DNA of 64,000 nucleotides, from the NCBI GenBank assembly GCA_014860585.1, contig JACZJL010000171.1, positions 1 to 64,000 on the forward strand. Direction: 5' to 3'. Origin of the DNA: Bacteroidales bacterium. Its GTDB lineage: Bacteria; Bacteroidota; Bacteroidia; Bacteroidales; 4484-276. Made by a program: the position numbers and the translations under genes. Positions 19,210-27,571 of the stretch are shown in pieces (position 1 is the first letter of the stretch; every line of letters starts with the position of its first letter). The notes under the pieces are model-generated. The model worked only from the letters and a program-made list of their open reading frames with translations. It did not search any database and was not told the DNA's origin.

Positions 19210-20817
19210 TTACATCCTGAAAACGCCAAATTTCTGATCGGCAAATCTCTTGTTCAACGACATTGAAATACCCATTGCTATCACTTTACGCGTATCAACA
19301 GGGTCAATAATTCCGTCATCCCACATGCGGGCGGTGCTGAAATAAGCTGAGCCTTCATGGTCGTATTTGTCAATAATGCTTTTGCGCAGCGCATCAATTT
19401 CTTCCTGTGGCATCTCCTTGCCTTTGGCAGCGTATTGTTCCTGTTTAACGGTGACCAATACACCGGCAGCCTGCATTCCGCCCATAACCGAAATTTTGGC
19501 ATTCGGCCACATAAACAGTAATTTTGGATTGTAAGCCCTGCCGGCCATCCCATAATTTCCGGCGCCAAAAGAACCACCGAAAATGACCGTGAACTTGGGA
19601 ACATTGGCATTGGCCACTGCATGAACCAATTTGGCGCCGTCCTTGGCTATCCCTTTTCGCTCAAACTCTTTACCTACAATAAACCCAGTGATATTCTGAA
19701 GGAAAAGCAATGGGATTTTCCTTGAAGTACACAATTCGATGAAATGGGTTCCTTTTAGCGCAGATTCTGAGAAAAGAATTCCGTTGTTGGCCAGAATCCC
19801 CACAGGAAAACCCATGATTTTTGCAAAGCCCGTGATCAGCGTTTTACCGTATTTTTCCTTGAACTCGTGGAACTTACTGCCATCCACGATACGCATGATC
19901 ACTTCTTTGGGATCAACCATCTTTTTCAGGTCAACCGGAGCGATGCCATACAATTCTTCAGGATCATAGAGAGGCTCCTCAATGGGAGACATGTCGAGAA
20001 CCTGGCGGGGGTTCTTGTCAAGATTTTCGAAAATATTTCGACAAATCTGAATGGCGTGAATATCGTTTTCGGCCATGTGGTCGGCAACACCGGAGATGGA
20101 GGTATGCACCTCAGCGCCGCCCAATTCTTCGGGTGTCACCACTTCGCCGGTAGCAGCTTTCACGAGTGGAGGGCCGCCAAGGAAAATGGTTCCCTGCTTT
20201 TTAACAATGATGGTTTCGTCGCTCATGGCCGGAACATACGCCCCGCCTGCTGTGCATGAACCCATCACGATGGCAATCTGGGGAATGCCCATTGCTGATA
20301 GCTGTGCCTGGTTATAAAAAAACCTGCCGAAATGGTCTCTGTCAGCGAAAACATTGGATTGTTCAGGGAGAAACACCCCGCCGGAATCCACCATGTAAAC
20401 GCACGGCAGGTGGTTTTCCATAGCAATTTCCTGTGCCCGCAAATGCTTTTTGATGGTTTCTTTAATGTAGGTTCCGCCTTTCACCGTGGCATCGTTGGCA
20501 ATGATGATGGCTTCCCTGCCATGTATGACTCCTATTCCGGTGACGATTCCTGCCGAAGGATGCTCATTGTCCATGATGTTCAGAGCGGCCAGCGGCGACA
20601 ATTCAAGGAACGGCGTATTTGGATCAATCAGCTTGTCAATCCTTTCGCGGGCCAACAATTTACCTCGCTCCTTGTGCCTTTGCACTGCTTTATCGGCTTC
20701 CCGGTTAATGGTTGCATCGCTAACCCGCTTAAATTCTGATAAAAGTTTTGTAAACTCTTCTTTATTCTTCCTGAACTCCTCGGAATTCACATCAATTTTC
20801 GATTCTAATATAAACAC
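19210..20817 (-). CDS. mccB: Methylcrotonyl-CoA carboxylase beta-type carboxyltransferase
   Basis: 535 residues of the acyl-CoA carboxyltransferase family, matching the 3-methylcrotonyl-CoA carboxylase beta subunit over its length. Visible are the tandem crotonase-like halves, with [23 protein letters not shown] and the C-terminal [15 protein letters not shown], which form the oxyanion holes for biotin and acyl-CoA. It would carboxylate 3-methylcrotonyl-CoA to 3-methylglutaconyl-CoA. The start is GTG at 20817, agreeing with the N-terminus of relatives (ESKID then SEEF). The partner alpha subunit (biotin carboxylase) is not in the cluster; the only biotin domain nearby is on the 5S-like protein. 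Confidence 0.9.
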   Translation of the reverse strand: MFILESKIDVNSEEFRKNKEEFTKLLSEFKRVSDATINREADKAVQRHKERGKLLARERIDKLIDPNTPFLELSPLAALNIMDNEHPSAGIVTGIGVIHGREAIIIANDATVKGGTYIKETIKKHLRAQEIAMENHLPCVYMVDSGGVFLPEQSNVFADRDHFGRFFYNQAQLSAMGIPQIAIVMGSCTAGGAYVPAMSDETIIVKKQGTIFLGGPPLVKAATGEVVTPEELGGAEVHTSISGVADHMAENDIHAIQICRNIFENLDKNPRQVLDMSPIEEPLYDPEELYGIAPVDLKKMVDPKEVIMRIVDGSKFHEFKEKYGKTLITGFAKIMGFPVGILANNGILFSESALKGTHFIELCTSRKIPLLFLQNITGFIVGKEFERKGIAKDGAKLVHAVANANVPKFTVIFGGSFGAGNYGMAGRAYNPKLLFMWPNAKISVMGGMQAAGVLVTVKQEQYAAKGKEMPQEEIDALRKSIIDKYDHEGSAYFSTARMWDDGIIDPVDTRKVIAMGISMSLNKRFADQKFGVFRM

Positions 20818-20852
20818 GGTGAAATGGTTTAGTTTGAGTACTATAATTTAGT

Positions 20853-21215
20853 TCAATTGCTGTAAAGCTTCGAATTGTCCACAAAAATAAGGTATTCTTT
20901 GATTTTTCCGTCTTTCATTTTAAATGTATTTGCAAACCAGCACGGATAAGTTGAACCATCGTGCCGGGTATAGGTTACCTGGCCATTCATGGCATAACCG
21001 CCCGGAATTTCCCAGGCTTCGATCTGGTCGTGACGGGTTCCTCTGATGCTCTGAAAAAACCCATCAAGGAACGGAATAATGTTTGCTTTTCCTATCACTT
21101 CCGGGTTGTTTGAAAATCTGAATACGGCATCTTCGGTCATAAAATCTGCGAGCCCTTTTGCATCGCTGTTATCTACTGCTTTAAATACTGATTGAATGAA
21201 CTGTTTGTATTGCAT
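20853..21215 (-). CDS. NTF2/SnoaL-like small protein
   Basis: About 120 residues from the ATG at 21215. The pattern (helix-rich start, FMTEDAVFRF, GKANIIPFLDGFF, GGYAMNGQVTYTRHDG, WFANTFKMKDGKI) is that of nuclear-transport-factor-2-like cone folds, a family that includes isomerases, hydrolases and ligand binders. No catalytic residues can be assigned. It starts a few bases after the DUF1028 gene stop and ends 35 bp before mccB, so it may be at the head of the same transcript. Confidence 0.75.
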   Translation of the reverse strand: MQYKQFIQSVFKAVDNSDAKGLADFMTEDAVFRFSNNPEVIGKANIIPFLDGFFQSIRGTRHDQIEAWEIPGGYAMNGQVTYTRHDGSTYPCWFANTFKMKDGKIKEYLIFVDNSKLYSN

Positions 21216-21223
21216 AAAATGAA

Positions 21224-22243
21224 TCAATTTTTAATGATGTTAAATTTTCCGAAATCTAAAATTTTTTGATTTTCGGAGACCTTGTAATGGTAAGTCCCCG
21301 ACGAATATTTAACAGTATTTAAGATAATTGGTTCACCTCTCCAAATCAATTCATCCATGACCTGGCCTGTGGTTGAATAGATATTAACAACAACTGGATC
21401 AAGACTTTCAGCCCTTTTTATTGTGATCGTAATCTGGCTTGCGGCAGGGTTGGGATAAAAGGTTGCCTTGTTGGGTTGTACATATGGTTCATCATTTAAC
21501 TTAGTCCAAACCAGCCATTCATCAAACAATTCCTGTAACACATCAATTGGTTCCACACCATAAGGCGTTGATGGCACAACCAGGTGACACCAGAAGTCTC
21601 CCGGCAAATCCCCGGGTTTAGCCACACTGATGAAAGCTGATAGCGATGATGTTCCCTCGTTCATACAGCGTGTATCAGCTCCCGGGACTTTAGCCCCTTG
21701 TAATGCAGCCATTAATTTCTCGGGTAAAGTCCCCTCCGTATTCAGAAACCCGGATTCAATGCTATCCAGAATCTGCTGACCGAGGAGAATATTCCCCTGT
21801 ATGGCATAGTTCGGCCCGACGATGTGATTTTTGTAGTTGAGGCAATTTGTTCCGGTAAAAGCAGCACTTCTCGGACTACCATTTTCATCTACATCTACAA
21901 TCCCATACTGCCTGATTTGTGGATTATTCTGGACATCGTTGGCCACGAGCCAGGCAATGATTTCTTCAGGCGACATTCCTTCTACCATCCGGTTGTGGGC
22001 ATTTTGCTGATTCGTGGCATTCCAGTAAGATTGGGTATGGATGGAACCTCTTCCCGGGATAACATCGCTGATGATCAAGACCCCGCCGGGAATGGCAGAT
22101 TCGTCGATGCACGATGCACCGGCGCCTCCTATTTCACCTGTGACGGTGTCGACAGCAACAATCGAAAAAGTGTCCTGAGACTTGGCTGCAAAAAGAAACA
22201 TGCAAAAAGAAATCAGAATTAACAATCGCATTTTTAAATTCAT
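21224..22243 (-). CDS. DUF1028 (Ntn-hydrolase-like) protein with T9SS sorting domain
   Basis: 339 residues from the ATG at 22243. A signal peptide ending near AAKSQ is followed directly by DTFSIVAVDTVTGEIGGAGASC, the typical start of DUF1028 proteins, which are thought to adopt an Ntn-hydrolase fold. About residues 250-339 form a T9SS type A sorting domain (FYPNPAASQITITI, IYSTTGQVMDEL, SSGTYHYKVS), so it should be exported to the cell surface or medium. Its substrate is not known. It is the first gene of the run that leads into mccB. Confidence 0.85.
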   Translation of the reverse strand: MNLKMRLLILISFCMFLFAAKSQDTFSIVAVDTVTGEIGGAGASCIDESAIPGGVLIISDVIPGRGSIHTQSYWNATNQQNAHNRMVEGMSPEEIIAWLVANDVQNNPQIRQYGIVDVDENGSPRSAAFTGTNCLNYKNHIVGPNYAIQGNILLGQQILDSIESGFLNTEGTLPEKLMAALQGAKVPGADTRCMNEGTSSLSAFISVAKPGDLPGDFWCHLVVPSTPYGVEPIDVLQELFDEWLVWTKLNDEPYVQPNKATFYPNPAASQITITIKRAESLDPVVVNIYSTTGQVMDELIWRGEPIILNTVKYSSGTYHYKVSENQKILDFGKFNIIKN

Positions 22244-22371
22244 AGTGATAGGATTATTTTTGGTAAAAATAAACAGTAAGTTCACTCAAAAAGCATCTTG
22301 AGGATCTTTTTAACAAAATTTAATCGGGAAAGAAGAATTGGAAGCCAACCTATGAAAGCAGTTTGAAAGTT

Positions 22372-22429
22372 TACAAAAAAGAAAATTGCACATGCTTGCC
22401 ATTGAACTATCAATGGATTATTGCATGTG
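22372..22429 (-). terminator. Nested hairpin with U-tract after the DUF4301 gene
   Basis: Outer arms CACATGC/GCATGTG (22389-22395, 22423-22429) and inner arms CCATTG/CAATGG (22399-22404, 22411-22416) fold into one stem with an internal loop. On the minus strand it is followed by a U-rich run (22372-22388), and it lies 36 bp beyond the DUF4301 stop. Confidence 0.7.
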
Positions 22430-22464
22430 GTTGAATCAATACATCAACAAACAGGTGGCAATTT

Positions 22465-24018
22465 TCAAAAGAACAGGTGTTGTTCCCTGAGCAGGTCATT
22501 TACCGTTTTTACCGGGTTAAAGGTAATGATCGGGACTTCCACAAAAACGGTGATCCATTTAGCCATTGCACCGTTCCATAAGCCTGGCAGCTCCTGGGCT
22601 TTCAGGTCACGGCCATCTTTAGATTTGATGGAGATAAAACCGGTTGAAGGATCAACATAGTTTCGAAGATCAAACGGATTGCCTTTGTAGTCTCTGACAG
22701 CACACACCAGGTCAACAGGGTTGAAATGCGTGGCCTCAGATGCAATCTTCACCTGTTTCGGATCCTTGATGTTGACCTGCGACGACTCAACAACCTGTAG
22801 TGAAACTTCGCCATTTTCATGCTTAACCCAGAAAGGTCCACCACCCGGTTCACCCTCATTTTTTACCATACCACACACCCGTATCGGGCGATTCAGCCGA
22901 TCAAAAAGATAGTCGCATTTTTCAGCAACACTCATCCTGTCGAAATGCTCATTAAGTTCAATCATCAATTCTTTTACAGCAAAGGCAATGATTTCGTTCA
23001 GTTCGACAGCGTTCACCTTCTTTGTTTCAAGGATTCTGAGCCAGGCATGTGTTTTTTCCTGTAAAGTCATCAAAAGCCCTCCAATTACCCTTTTATACAG
23101 GTAAGTGGGTTCCTTAAGACGATCAGGAACAACGTTATCAATGTTTTTAATGAAAATAATATCCCCCTTCAGATCATTCAGATTTTCGATTAAAGCGCCA
23201 TGTCCCCCGGGACGGAAGAGCAATTTACCATCGCTTTCGCGGAAAGGGTTGTTTTCCAGGTCAACAGCTATCGTATCAGTTGAGGGCTTTTGCTCCGAAA
23301 AAGTAATGTTGTACCGCACATTGTAGGATGATTCATAACCCGATTGTCTCCGCTCGATAAACCCCAGAAATTTTTCCCGGTGTTCGGGTGATACGGTAAA
23401 ATGTATCTTCACATTTCCATTTTCATTGCGTGCGTAATGTGCTCCCTCAACAAGATGTTCGCCAATGGCCATCCGTGAAAATCCATCGTATTGGTGAAAC
23501 ATCAGCAAACCCTTTGGCAGATCGGCATAACCAAGTCCTTTCTCTGTCAGCAGATAGGTCACTATCACATCATATCTCTTTTCTTCCATCAGGTTCGAAA
23601 ATTGCAGTCCGTCTTTTTCCAGTGCAGCTTTTAAATCCCGGATAAATGCAAATTTTTTGAGATGTGTAAGGAAGAAATATACCGAGTTAAAGCTTCTATC
23701 TGCCTCGAGACGGGCAATTGCCGCTTCACTCCCATCATACCACTCGAGGAACTCAAAAAGGTGCTTGAACATCCGGCTGGCCGCTCCTGAAGCGGGAACG
23801 AACTTGAGAATATCACGTTGTGGTGAGTTTGCAATAAAATGGTCTTTATACTCATCCAGTGATGGCTCGTTAAAAACATGAATACCGCGTCCTTTGCTTG
23901 CCGCAGCAACAAGGTTGATAAATGGAAATCCGTTGATAAAGTTTTCGATCTGCTTTTCGATCTGTTTAACGGTCATTCCCCTTTGCCTGATTTGTTCTGT
24001 ATCTTTTTGTGTGAGCAT
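22465..24018 (-). CDS. DUF4301 protein
   Basis: 517 residues, matching the full-length DUF4301 proteins of Bacteroidetes. The segment KFVPASGAASRMFKHL near residue 75 resembles the nucleotide-binding G-rich loop of nucleotidyltransferases, and FRPGGHGALIENLNDLKGD and IFIKNIDNVVPD look like further active-site stretches of that fold. Cytoplasmic, no signal peptide. Its biochemical role is not established. A -7-like TAGTTTTG at 24053-24060 on the minus strand would give a leader of roughly 30 nt. Confidence 0.88.
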   Translation of the reverse strand: MLTQKDTEQIRQRGMTVKQIEKQIENFINGFPFINLVAAASKGRGIHVFNEPSLDEYKDHFIANSPQRDILKFVPASGAASRMFKHLFEFLEWYDGSEAAIARLEADRSFNSVYFFLTHLKKFAFIRDLKAALEKDGLQFSNLMEEKRYDVIVTYLLTEKGLGYADLPKGLLMFHQYDGFSRMAIGEHLVEGAHYARNENGNVKIHFTVSPEHREKFLGFIERRQSGYESSYNVRYNITFSEQKPSTDTIAVDLENNPFRESDGKLLFRPGGHGALIENLNDLKGDIIFIKNIDNVVPDRLKEPTYLYKRVIGGLLMTLQEKTHAWLRILETKKVNAVELNEIIAFAVKELMIELNEHFDRMSVAEKCDYLFDRLNRPIRVCGMVKNEGEPGGGPFWVKHENGEVSLQVVESSQVNIKDPKQVKIASEATHFNPVDLVCAVRDYKGNPFDLRNYVDPSTGFISIKSKDGRDLKAQELPGLWNGAMAKWITVFVEVPIITFNPVKTVNDLLREQHLFF

Positions 24019-24105
24019 GATTGAATGTCTTGATGTTTGAAAATTGCCATTGCAAAACTAAACGATTTTTTTTGGTAAAAAGTAATGTACTTAAAAATTA
24101 AATTT

Positions 24106-24113
24106 TACTTTTG
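24106..24113 (+). promoter_or_regulatory. -7 element for tRNA-Leu
   Basis: TACTTTTG fits TAnnTTTG exactly and lies 14 bp before the mature 5' end of the tRNA, so the primary transcript would carry a short leader for RNase P. No TTTG at the usual distance. Confidence 0.6.
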
Positions 24114-24127
24114 CAGCCCAAAAATGA

Positions 24128-24211
24128 GCCCAGGTGGTGGAATTGGTAGACACACCAGCTTGAGGGGCTGGCGCCTTCACGGGTGTGCAAGTTCGAATCT
24201 TGTCCTGGGCA
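24128..24211 (+). tRNA. tRNA-Leu (anticodon GAG)
   Basis: An 84-nt class II tRNA. Acceptor arms GCCCAGG and CCTGGGC pair, with A73 as discriminator. The anticodon stem CCAGC/GCUGG encloses the loop UUGAGGG, giving anticodon GAG that reads CUC and CUU leucine codons. The T-arm carries GTTCGAATC. A short variable arm (GCCTTCACGGGT region) fits a leucine tRNA. CCA is not encoded. It stands alone, upstream of a terminator. Confidence 0.95.
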
Positions 24212-24219
24212 CTTATAGA

Positions 24220-24248
24220 GCCTCGCAGATGATGCGGGGCTTTTTTTT
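24220..24248 (+). terminator. Rho-independent terminator of tRNA-Leu
   Basis: GCCTCGCA (24220-24227) pairs with TGCGGGGC (24233-24240), one G-U pair, 5-nt loop, followed by eight T (24241-24248). The next 130 bp to the DUF5063 gene contains only loosely repeated TTGCC-rich sequence. Confidence 0.9.
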
Positions 24249-24379
24249 CAAAATTCACCCATTAGTTGCTAACCCGCCCTAACTGATCGCATTTTCGTTA
24301 TCACCTATTAGTGCCTTTTGCCTGCTTACTTTTGCCAATTGCCTTTTGTCTGTTGACTATTGCCAGCAAAGTTTTCTTT

Positions 24380-24934
24380 CTAATCCTCAAAACCCTCATT
24401 CATGGCCCTTGTGTTTTCATTGCTGAAAAGCTGATAATGCAATACCTTCAATGCATTAACAACCCTGAAGCCCCAATGCGCTTTAAACAGTTGCCTGATT
24501 TCCCAAACAGCAGCAACTTTTGCATCCCGCATCGGCTTTTGATAAAGAATCACGAAATCTTTCATGTCCTGGTAAAGATCAGAAAGGTTATCAGAAAGAC
24601 TTCCTTTGACCAAATCATTGTGCGGATTGTCATTCTCCACAAACCAATATTCATCATTGTTTCCAAACTTCTCACGCAATTCGTTGAATACAATCTGCCA
24701 CTGTTCCTCAGTAACAAACTTCTCATTCATTTCATATTCTTCTTCCGGAAGTTCGGGCAATACCGACCCGCGAACATAGAGCAGCGGTAATGCTTTATGG
24801 AGATAATCCCTGACTTCATCAAGGGTATATTTATGAATATCCTCAATGAAAACACAATATTTGTGTGCCACCGCCAGAAACTCAAGCACAAACGGGGAGT
24901 AAACCGGTTCCTGTAAAACTTCTTCCTTTTCCAT
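24380..24934 (-). CDS. DUF5063 protein
   Basis: 184 residues, acidic and mostly helical, with no signal or membrane segment. The stretch EFLAVAHKYCVFIED near the N-terminus and ALPLLYVRGSVLPELPEEE match DUF5063 proteins of Bacteroidetes. No catalytic motif can be seen. In many relatives this gene neighbours a 3'-5' exonuclease gene, but none is present here. Function unknown. Confidence 0.8.
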   Translation of the reverse strand: MEKEEVLQEPVYSPFVLEFLAVAHKYCVFIEDIHKYTLDEVRDYLHKALPLLYVRGSVLPELPEEEYEMNEKFVTEEQWQIVFNELREKFGNNDEYWFVENDNPHNDLVKGSLSDNLSDLYQDMKDFVILYQKPMRDAKVAAVWEIRQLFKAHWGFRVVNALKVLHYQLFSNENTRAMNEGFED

Positions 24935-24977
24935 ATTTCTTAGTCTGATTTCTATTGATTCAAATTTGCAAAGCAGA

Positions 24978-25403
24978 TTACTTATGTGTTAATGATTCTT
25001 CTATTATTTCTTTCAGAACATTCAAATCTATTTCCTCCAACTTTCTGATGTAGAGACAACCCACACCGGTCTTATGCTTTCCTAATTTATGAAGCTTTGA
25101 ATCATGTTCTTTGATATTCATGGTAAGATATAAAGACAAATTTGCTTTTCGGGGAGAGAAACCGATAATGAGCCAATCAACTTCTCTACCAGTGGCTGGG
25201 CTTTTGTATCTCTTATTTCCGAAACCGATGATTGAACTGCCCCACATTTTTGGCTTTTCTCCAGTTGCTTTTTTCATCATTTCCAAAATTGCAAAGCTAT
25301 CTTTGCGTTTTTGTTCATCCACCAAAGTATTTATAAAATCCTCAACGTTTGCAGAGGTTTCCTTTGTTTTAATATCAGCCAGTTTTGATTTTTTTTCAGC
25401 CAT
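24978..25403 (-). CDS. DUF1801 (YdhG-like) protein
   Basis: 141 residues. The pattern AILEMMKKATGEKPKMWGSS, IIGFGNKRYKS, WLIIGFSPRKANLSLYL and KTGVGCLYI is that of DUF1801 proteins, small cytoplasmic proteins of unknown function with a compact alpha/beta fold. The lysine-rich N-terminal 20 residues precede the domain. It is followed after 43 bp by the DUF5063 gene on the same strand. Confidence 0.88.
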   Translation of the reverse strand: MAEKKSKLADIKTKETSANVEDFINTLVDEQKRKDSFAILEMMKKATGEKPKMWGSSIIGFGNKRYKSPATGREVDWLIIGFSPRKANLSLYLTMNIKEHDSKLHKLGKHKTGVGCLYIRKLEEIDLNVLKEIIEESLTHK

Positions 25404-25445
25404 TTTTTATCAATTTTAATTTGATTTGCATAACTTGCATGAGCT

Positions 25446-25487
25446 GGAGTGTTCAAACAATTTGTTTAAATGTTAGTTGGACACTCC
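25446..25487. repeat. Inverted repeat between SUI1 and DUF1801 genes
   Basis: GGAGTGT (25446-25452) and ACACTCC (25481-25487) pair, and flanking GAGC / GCTC bases extend the stem. Loop of 28 nt. There is no strong U-tract on either strand, so a terminator role is uncertain. Confidence 0.5.
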
Positions 25488-25610
25488 GCTCATCGCAACA
25501 ATTGTTTTATCTCTATGTCTCAAAAAGTGATCAGCAAATTTTCTCCTGTGACTTAGTAATGTAAATGTACAATGACGCTTAACTCAACATTCCAACTTCA
25601 TTGAGCACTT

Positions 25611-25955
25611 TTAACCTCCTGCCATTTTCGCCTTGTAACCCTCTTTAGTCAGGATTTCCATTACTTTATTTCTGACTTCACCCTGAATAATTATTTCTCC
25701 ATCTTTGGCTGAACCTCCAACGCCACATTTGGTTTTTAATAACTTGGCGAGATCATTCAAATCATCCTCATTTCCGGCAAAACCGGTAATCAGTGTAACA
25801 ACTTTTCCTTTTCGCTGCTTCCGGTCGAGCCACACCCGAAGGTTTTGACTATGAGGGGGCAAGGTTTCTACCTGGTCATCTGCTTCATTTTGCCTGATCA
25901 AATCCGGATTGGTGGAATACACAAGATCTCCGGCGAGTTTTTTGCTTTTTGACAT
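25611..25955 (-). CDS. yciH: SUI1/YciH-family translation factor
   Basis: 114 residues from the ATG at 25955. The C-terminal SUI1/eIF1-like fold is clear: RKGKVVTLITGF (first strands), then LAKLLKTKCGVGGSAKDGEIIIQG and a final KVMEILTKEGYKAK helix-strand. Bacterial YciH binds the 30S subunit and affects initiation fidelity. The upstream in-frame TTG (25970) lies inside a -7 box, which supports the chosen start. Confidence 0.9.
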   Translation of the reverse strand: MSKSKKLAGDLVYSTNPDLIRQNEADDQVETLPPHSQNLRVWLDRKQRKGKVVTLITGFAGNEDDLNDLAKLLKTKCGVGGSAKDGEIIIQGEVRNKVMEILTKEGYKAKMAGG

Positions 25956-25967
25956 GTTATTTTCTTG

Positions 25968-25999
25968 CAAAAGTAAGTAAGTTTAAACTGCTGAAACAA
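25968..25999 (-). promoter_or_regulatory. Promoter for the SUI1/YciH gene
   Basis: On the minus strand TTG (25997-25999) is followed after 21 bp by TACTTTTG (25968-25975). The predicted start of transcription is only a few bases before the ATG at 25955, giving a very short leader. Confidence 0.55.
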
Positions 26000-26011
26000 T
26001 TTGAATGGCGC

Positions 26012-26611
26012 TTAAAATTTAATAGTGCTGACCTGAACTGCCCGCCTCACATCAAAATCAAGCATGGCGTTGATCAGCATAAAATTACGAAACTTGCGTA
26101 AATCATTTATTGTGATTTCCCTGGAAGTGACATGATGATTATCCAGTAGCCGCTGCCGGCAAGTGCCTGGAAGCAAAGGATGATCCGGAGTAACCCAGAT
26201 ACTACCGTCATAAAGTAGAATATTGCTGTAAGAAGTGTCGGTAACAAGGCCATTTTTCACAATCAGAATATCATCACAAGCTCCTTTATGTGAAAGAAGC
26301 TGGTTCAGTTTACTGCGGTTGGCAAATTTAAAGGAATAATCCACTTCATCATCTTTGACAATTTTAAGGGTGTTAATCCGGCGGGGAAAGTATTTCTCAA
26401 ATTCGATCTTTTCAATAGCCTCACTAAAAATTACCCGGCATTTGTATGTTCCTTTTTCAATCCAGTCAGGAATGGCGACCAAGTCTGTTAAAACAGGGGT
26501 TTCCGATAAAGGGAAAAATTCCTTCACCGTCCGTTCCATCCGCTGTTGGTGGTATTCCAGGTGTTGCAATACACGGTTTTCAACCCTGATTGTTTCGAGA
26601 AATTGGCACAT
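26012..26611 (-). CDS. pabC: Aminotransferase class IV (aminodeoxychorismate lyase-like)
   Basis: 199 residues of fold-type IV PLP enzymes. Features: QFLETIRVENRVLQHLEYHQQRM at the N-terminus, KCRVIFS holding the probable PLP lysine (K57 region), KNGLVTDTSYSNILLY and DHPLLPGTCRQRLLD in the cofactor-binding part. It is shorter than canonical PabC (about 270). The gene overlaps the end of pabB by 32 nt, and pabA is divergent, so production of p-aminobenzoate from aminodeoxychorismate is the likely role. DHFR for folate lies elsewhere in the window. Confidence 0.85.
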   Translation of the reverse strand: MCQFLETIRVENRVLQHLEYHQQRMERTVKEFFPLSETPVLTDLVAIPDWIEKGTYKCRVIFSEAIEKIEFEKYFPRRINTLKIVKDDEVDYSFKFANRSKLNQLLSHKGACDDILIVKNGLVTDTSYSNILLYDGSIWVTPDHPLLPGTCRQRLLDNHHVTSREITINDLRKFRNFMLINAMLDFDVRRAVQVSTIKF

Positions 26612-27569
26612 AAATTTTCTGAATTAATTCTTCGTACTCTTTTTCAACAACGCTCATCGATGTGATTCCTCCGCCGCTTTTAAACCAAAGTTGACCATTT
26701 TCATTTTCGATAAAACGGATCATAACAGCACTGTCAAGGTTCTCACCATCAAACACACCGAAAATTCCTGTATAAAATCCACGTTGGTAGTTCTCCACAT
26801 TCCTGATAATCTCTACTGTTTTTTTCTTTGGCGCCCCCGTTATGCTGCCGGCAGGTAATATTTTAAGCAGGATTTCGCCCAATTGAGTTTTATAATTCTT
26901 CGGAAGAGTTCCACAAATCCTTGAGCTTAGCTGGTACAAATCACCTTTATGGGTCTGTAAAAGGTCTAAGTATCGGAATTTCTCGACAAAAACATCCTCC
27001 GAAATCATCGCCAGGTCGTTGCGGATCAAATCAACGATCGTGTTGTGCTCTGCTGTTTCTTTCACATCACCGAGCAATATCTCATCTGCAAAAGGGATTG
27101 AAGCGTCAATTGTTCCTTTCATCGGACAGGAAGATATCACCCCATCCTTAATTTCAACAAAGGTTTCCGGAGAAAACACGACAAAATGATGATCAAGGAG
27201 AAGTTTGTATTTTGCGTTGCTTAAAAGAAAAATATCCCTCAGGTTCAGTGATGTCTCAAGCAAACTTCTGAATGTAAGATTAATCAGGTAAGTGTTACCT
27301 TTTCTAATCTCTTTCTGCACAGCATCAAAAGCAGAGCAATAAATGGCAAATTCAGGTGGAAAGAAATTAAAATAGAAATCCTTTTCAAATACCGGATAAG
27401 TTCCTTTTAAGGGATAGGCAGGAGTCTGGAAGCAAATCCCTTCAGGCAATTCATCTAAAGGAAATACTTCCGGCATTTGCAAATCATAGTCGGTGATAAA
27501 TAAAAAAGGAGTGCCGGTTGTGGCCAGTTTATTTACTTTTGAAACGAAATTAATAAGCGATTTTCCCAC
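26580..27569 (-). CDS. pabB: Aminodeoxychorismate synthase component I
   Basis: 329 residues of the chorismate-binding family, which aminates chorismate with ammonia from PabA. Motifs: SCPMKGTID (the PIKGT region of PabB), VDLIRNDLAMIS, and LPAGSITGAPKKKTVEII near the active site, with a C-terminal GGGITSMS. It lacks the N-terminal domain of full-length TrpE/PabB (about 450), as usual in Bacteroidetes. The only start compatible with the N-terminus is GTG at 27569, 2 bp from the pabA ATG. A -7-like TACTTTTG on the minus strand (27634-27641) is inside pabA. Confidence 0.88.
   Translation of the reverse strand: MGKSLINFVSKVNKLATTGTPFLFITDYDLQMPEVFPLDELPEGICFQTPAYPLKGTYPVFEKDFYFNFFPPEFAIYCSAFDAVQKEIRKGNTYLINLTFRSLLETSLNLRDIFLLSNAKYKLLLDHHFVVFSPETFVEIKDGVISSCPMKGTIDASIPFADEILLGDVKETAEHNTIVDLIRNDLAMISEDVFVEKFRYLDLLQTHKGDLYQLSSRICGTLPKNYKTQLGEILLKILPAGSITGAPKKKTVEIIRNVENYQRGFYTGIFGVFDGENLDSAVMIRFIENENGQLWFKSGGGITSMSVVEKEYEELIQKIYVPISRNNQG
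27534..27541 (+). promoter_or_regulatory. -7 element for pabA, inside pabB
   Basis: TACTTTTG matches TAnnTTTG and lies 30 bp before the pabA ATG. A TTG at 27518-27520 is 13 bp upstream, closer than usual. It overlaps codons of pabB. Confidence 0.5.
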
Positions 27570-27571
27570 TG

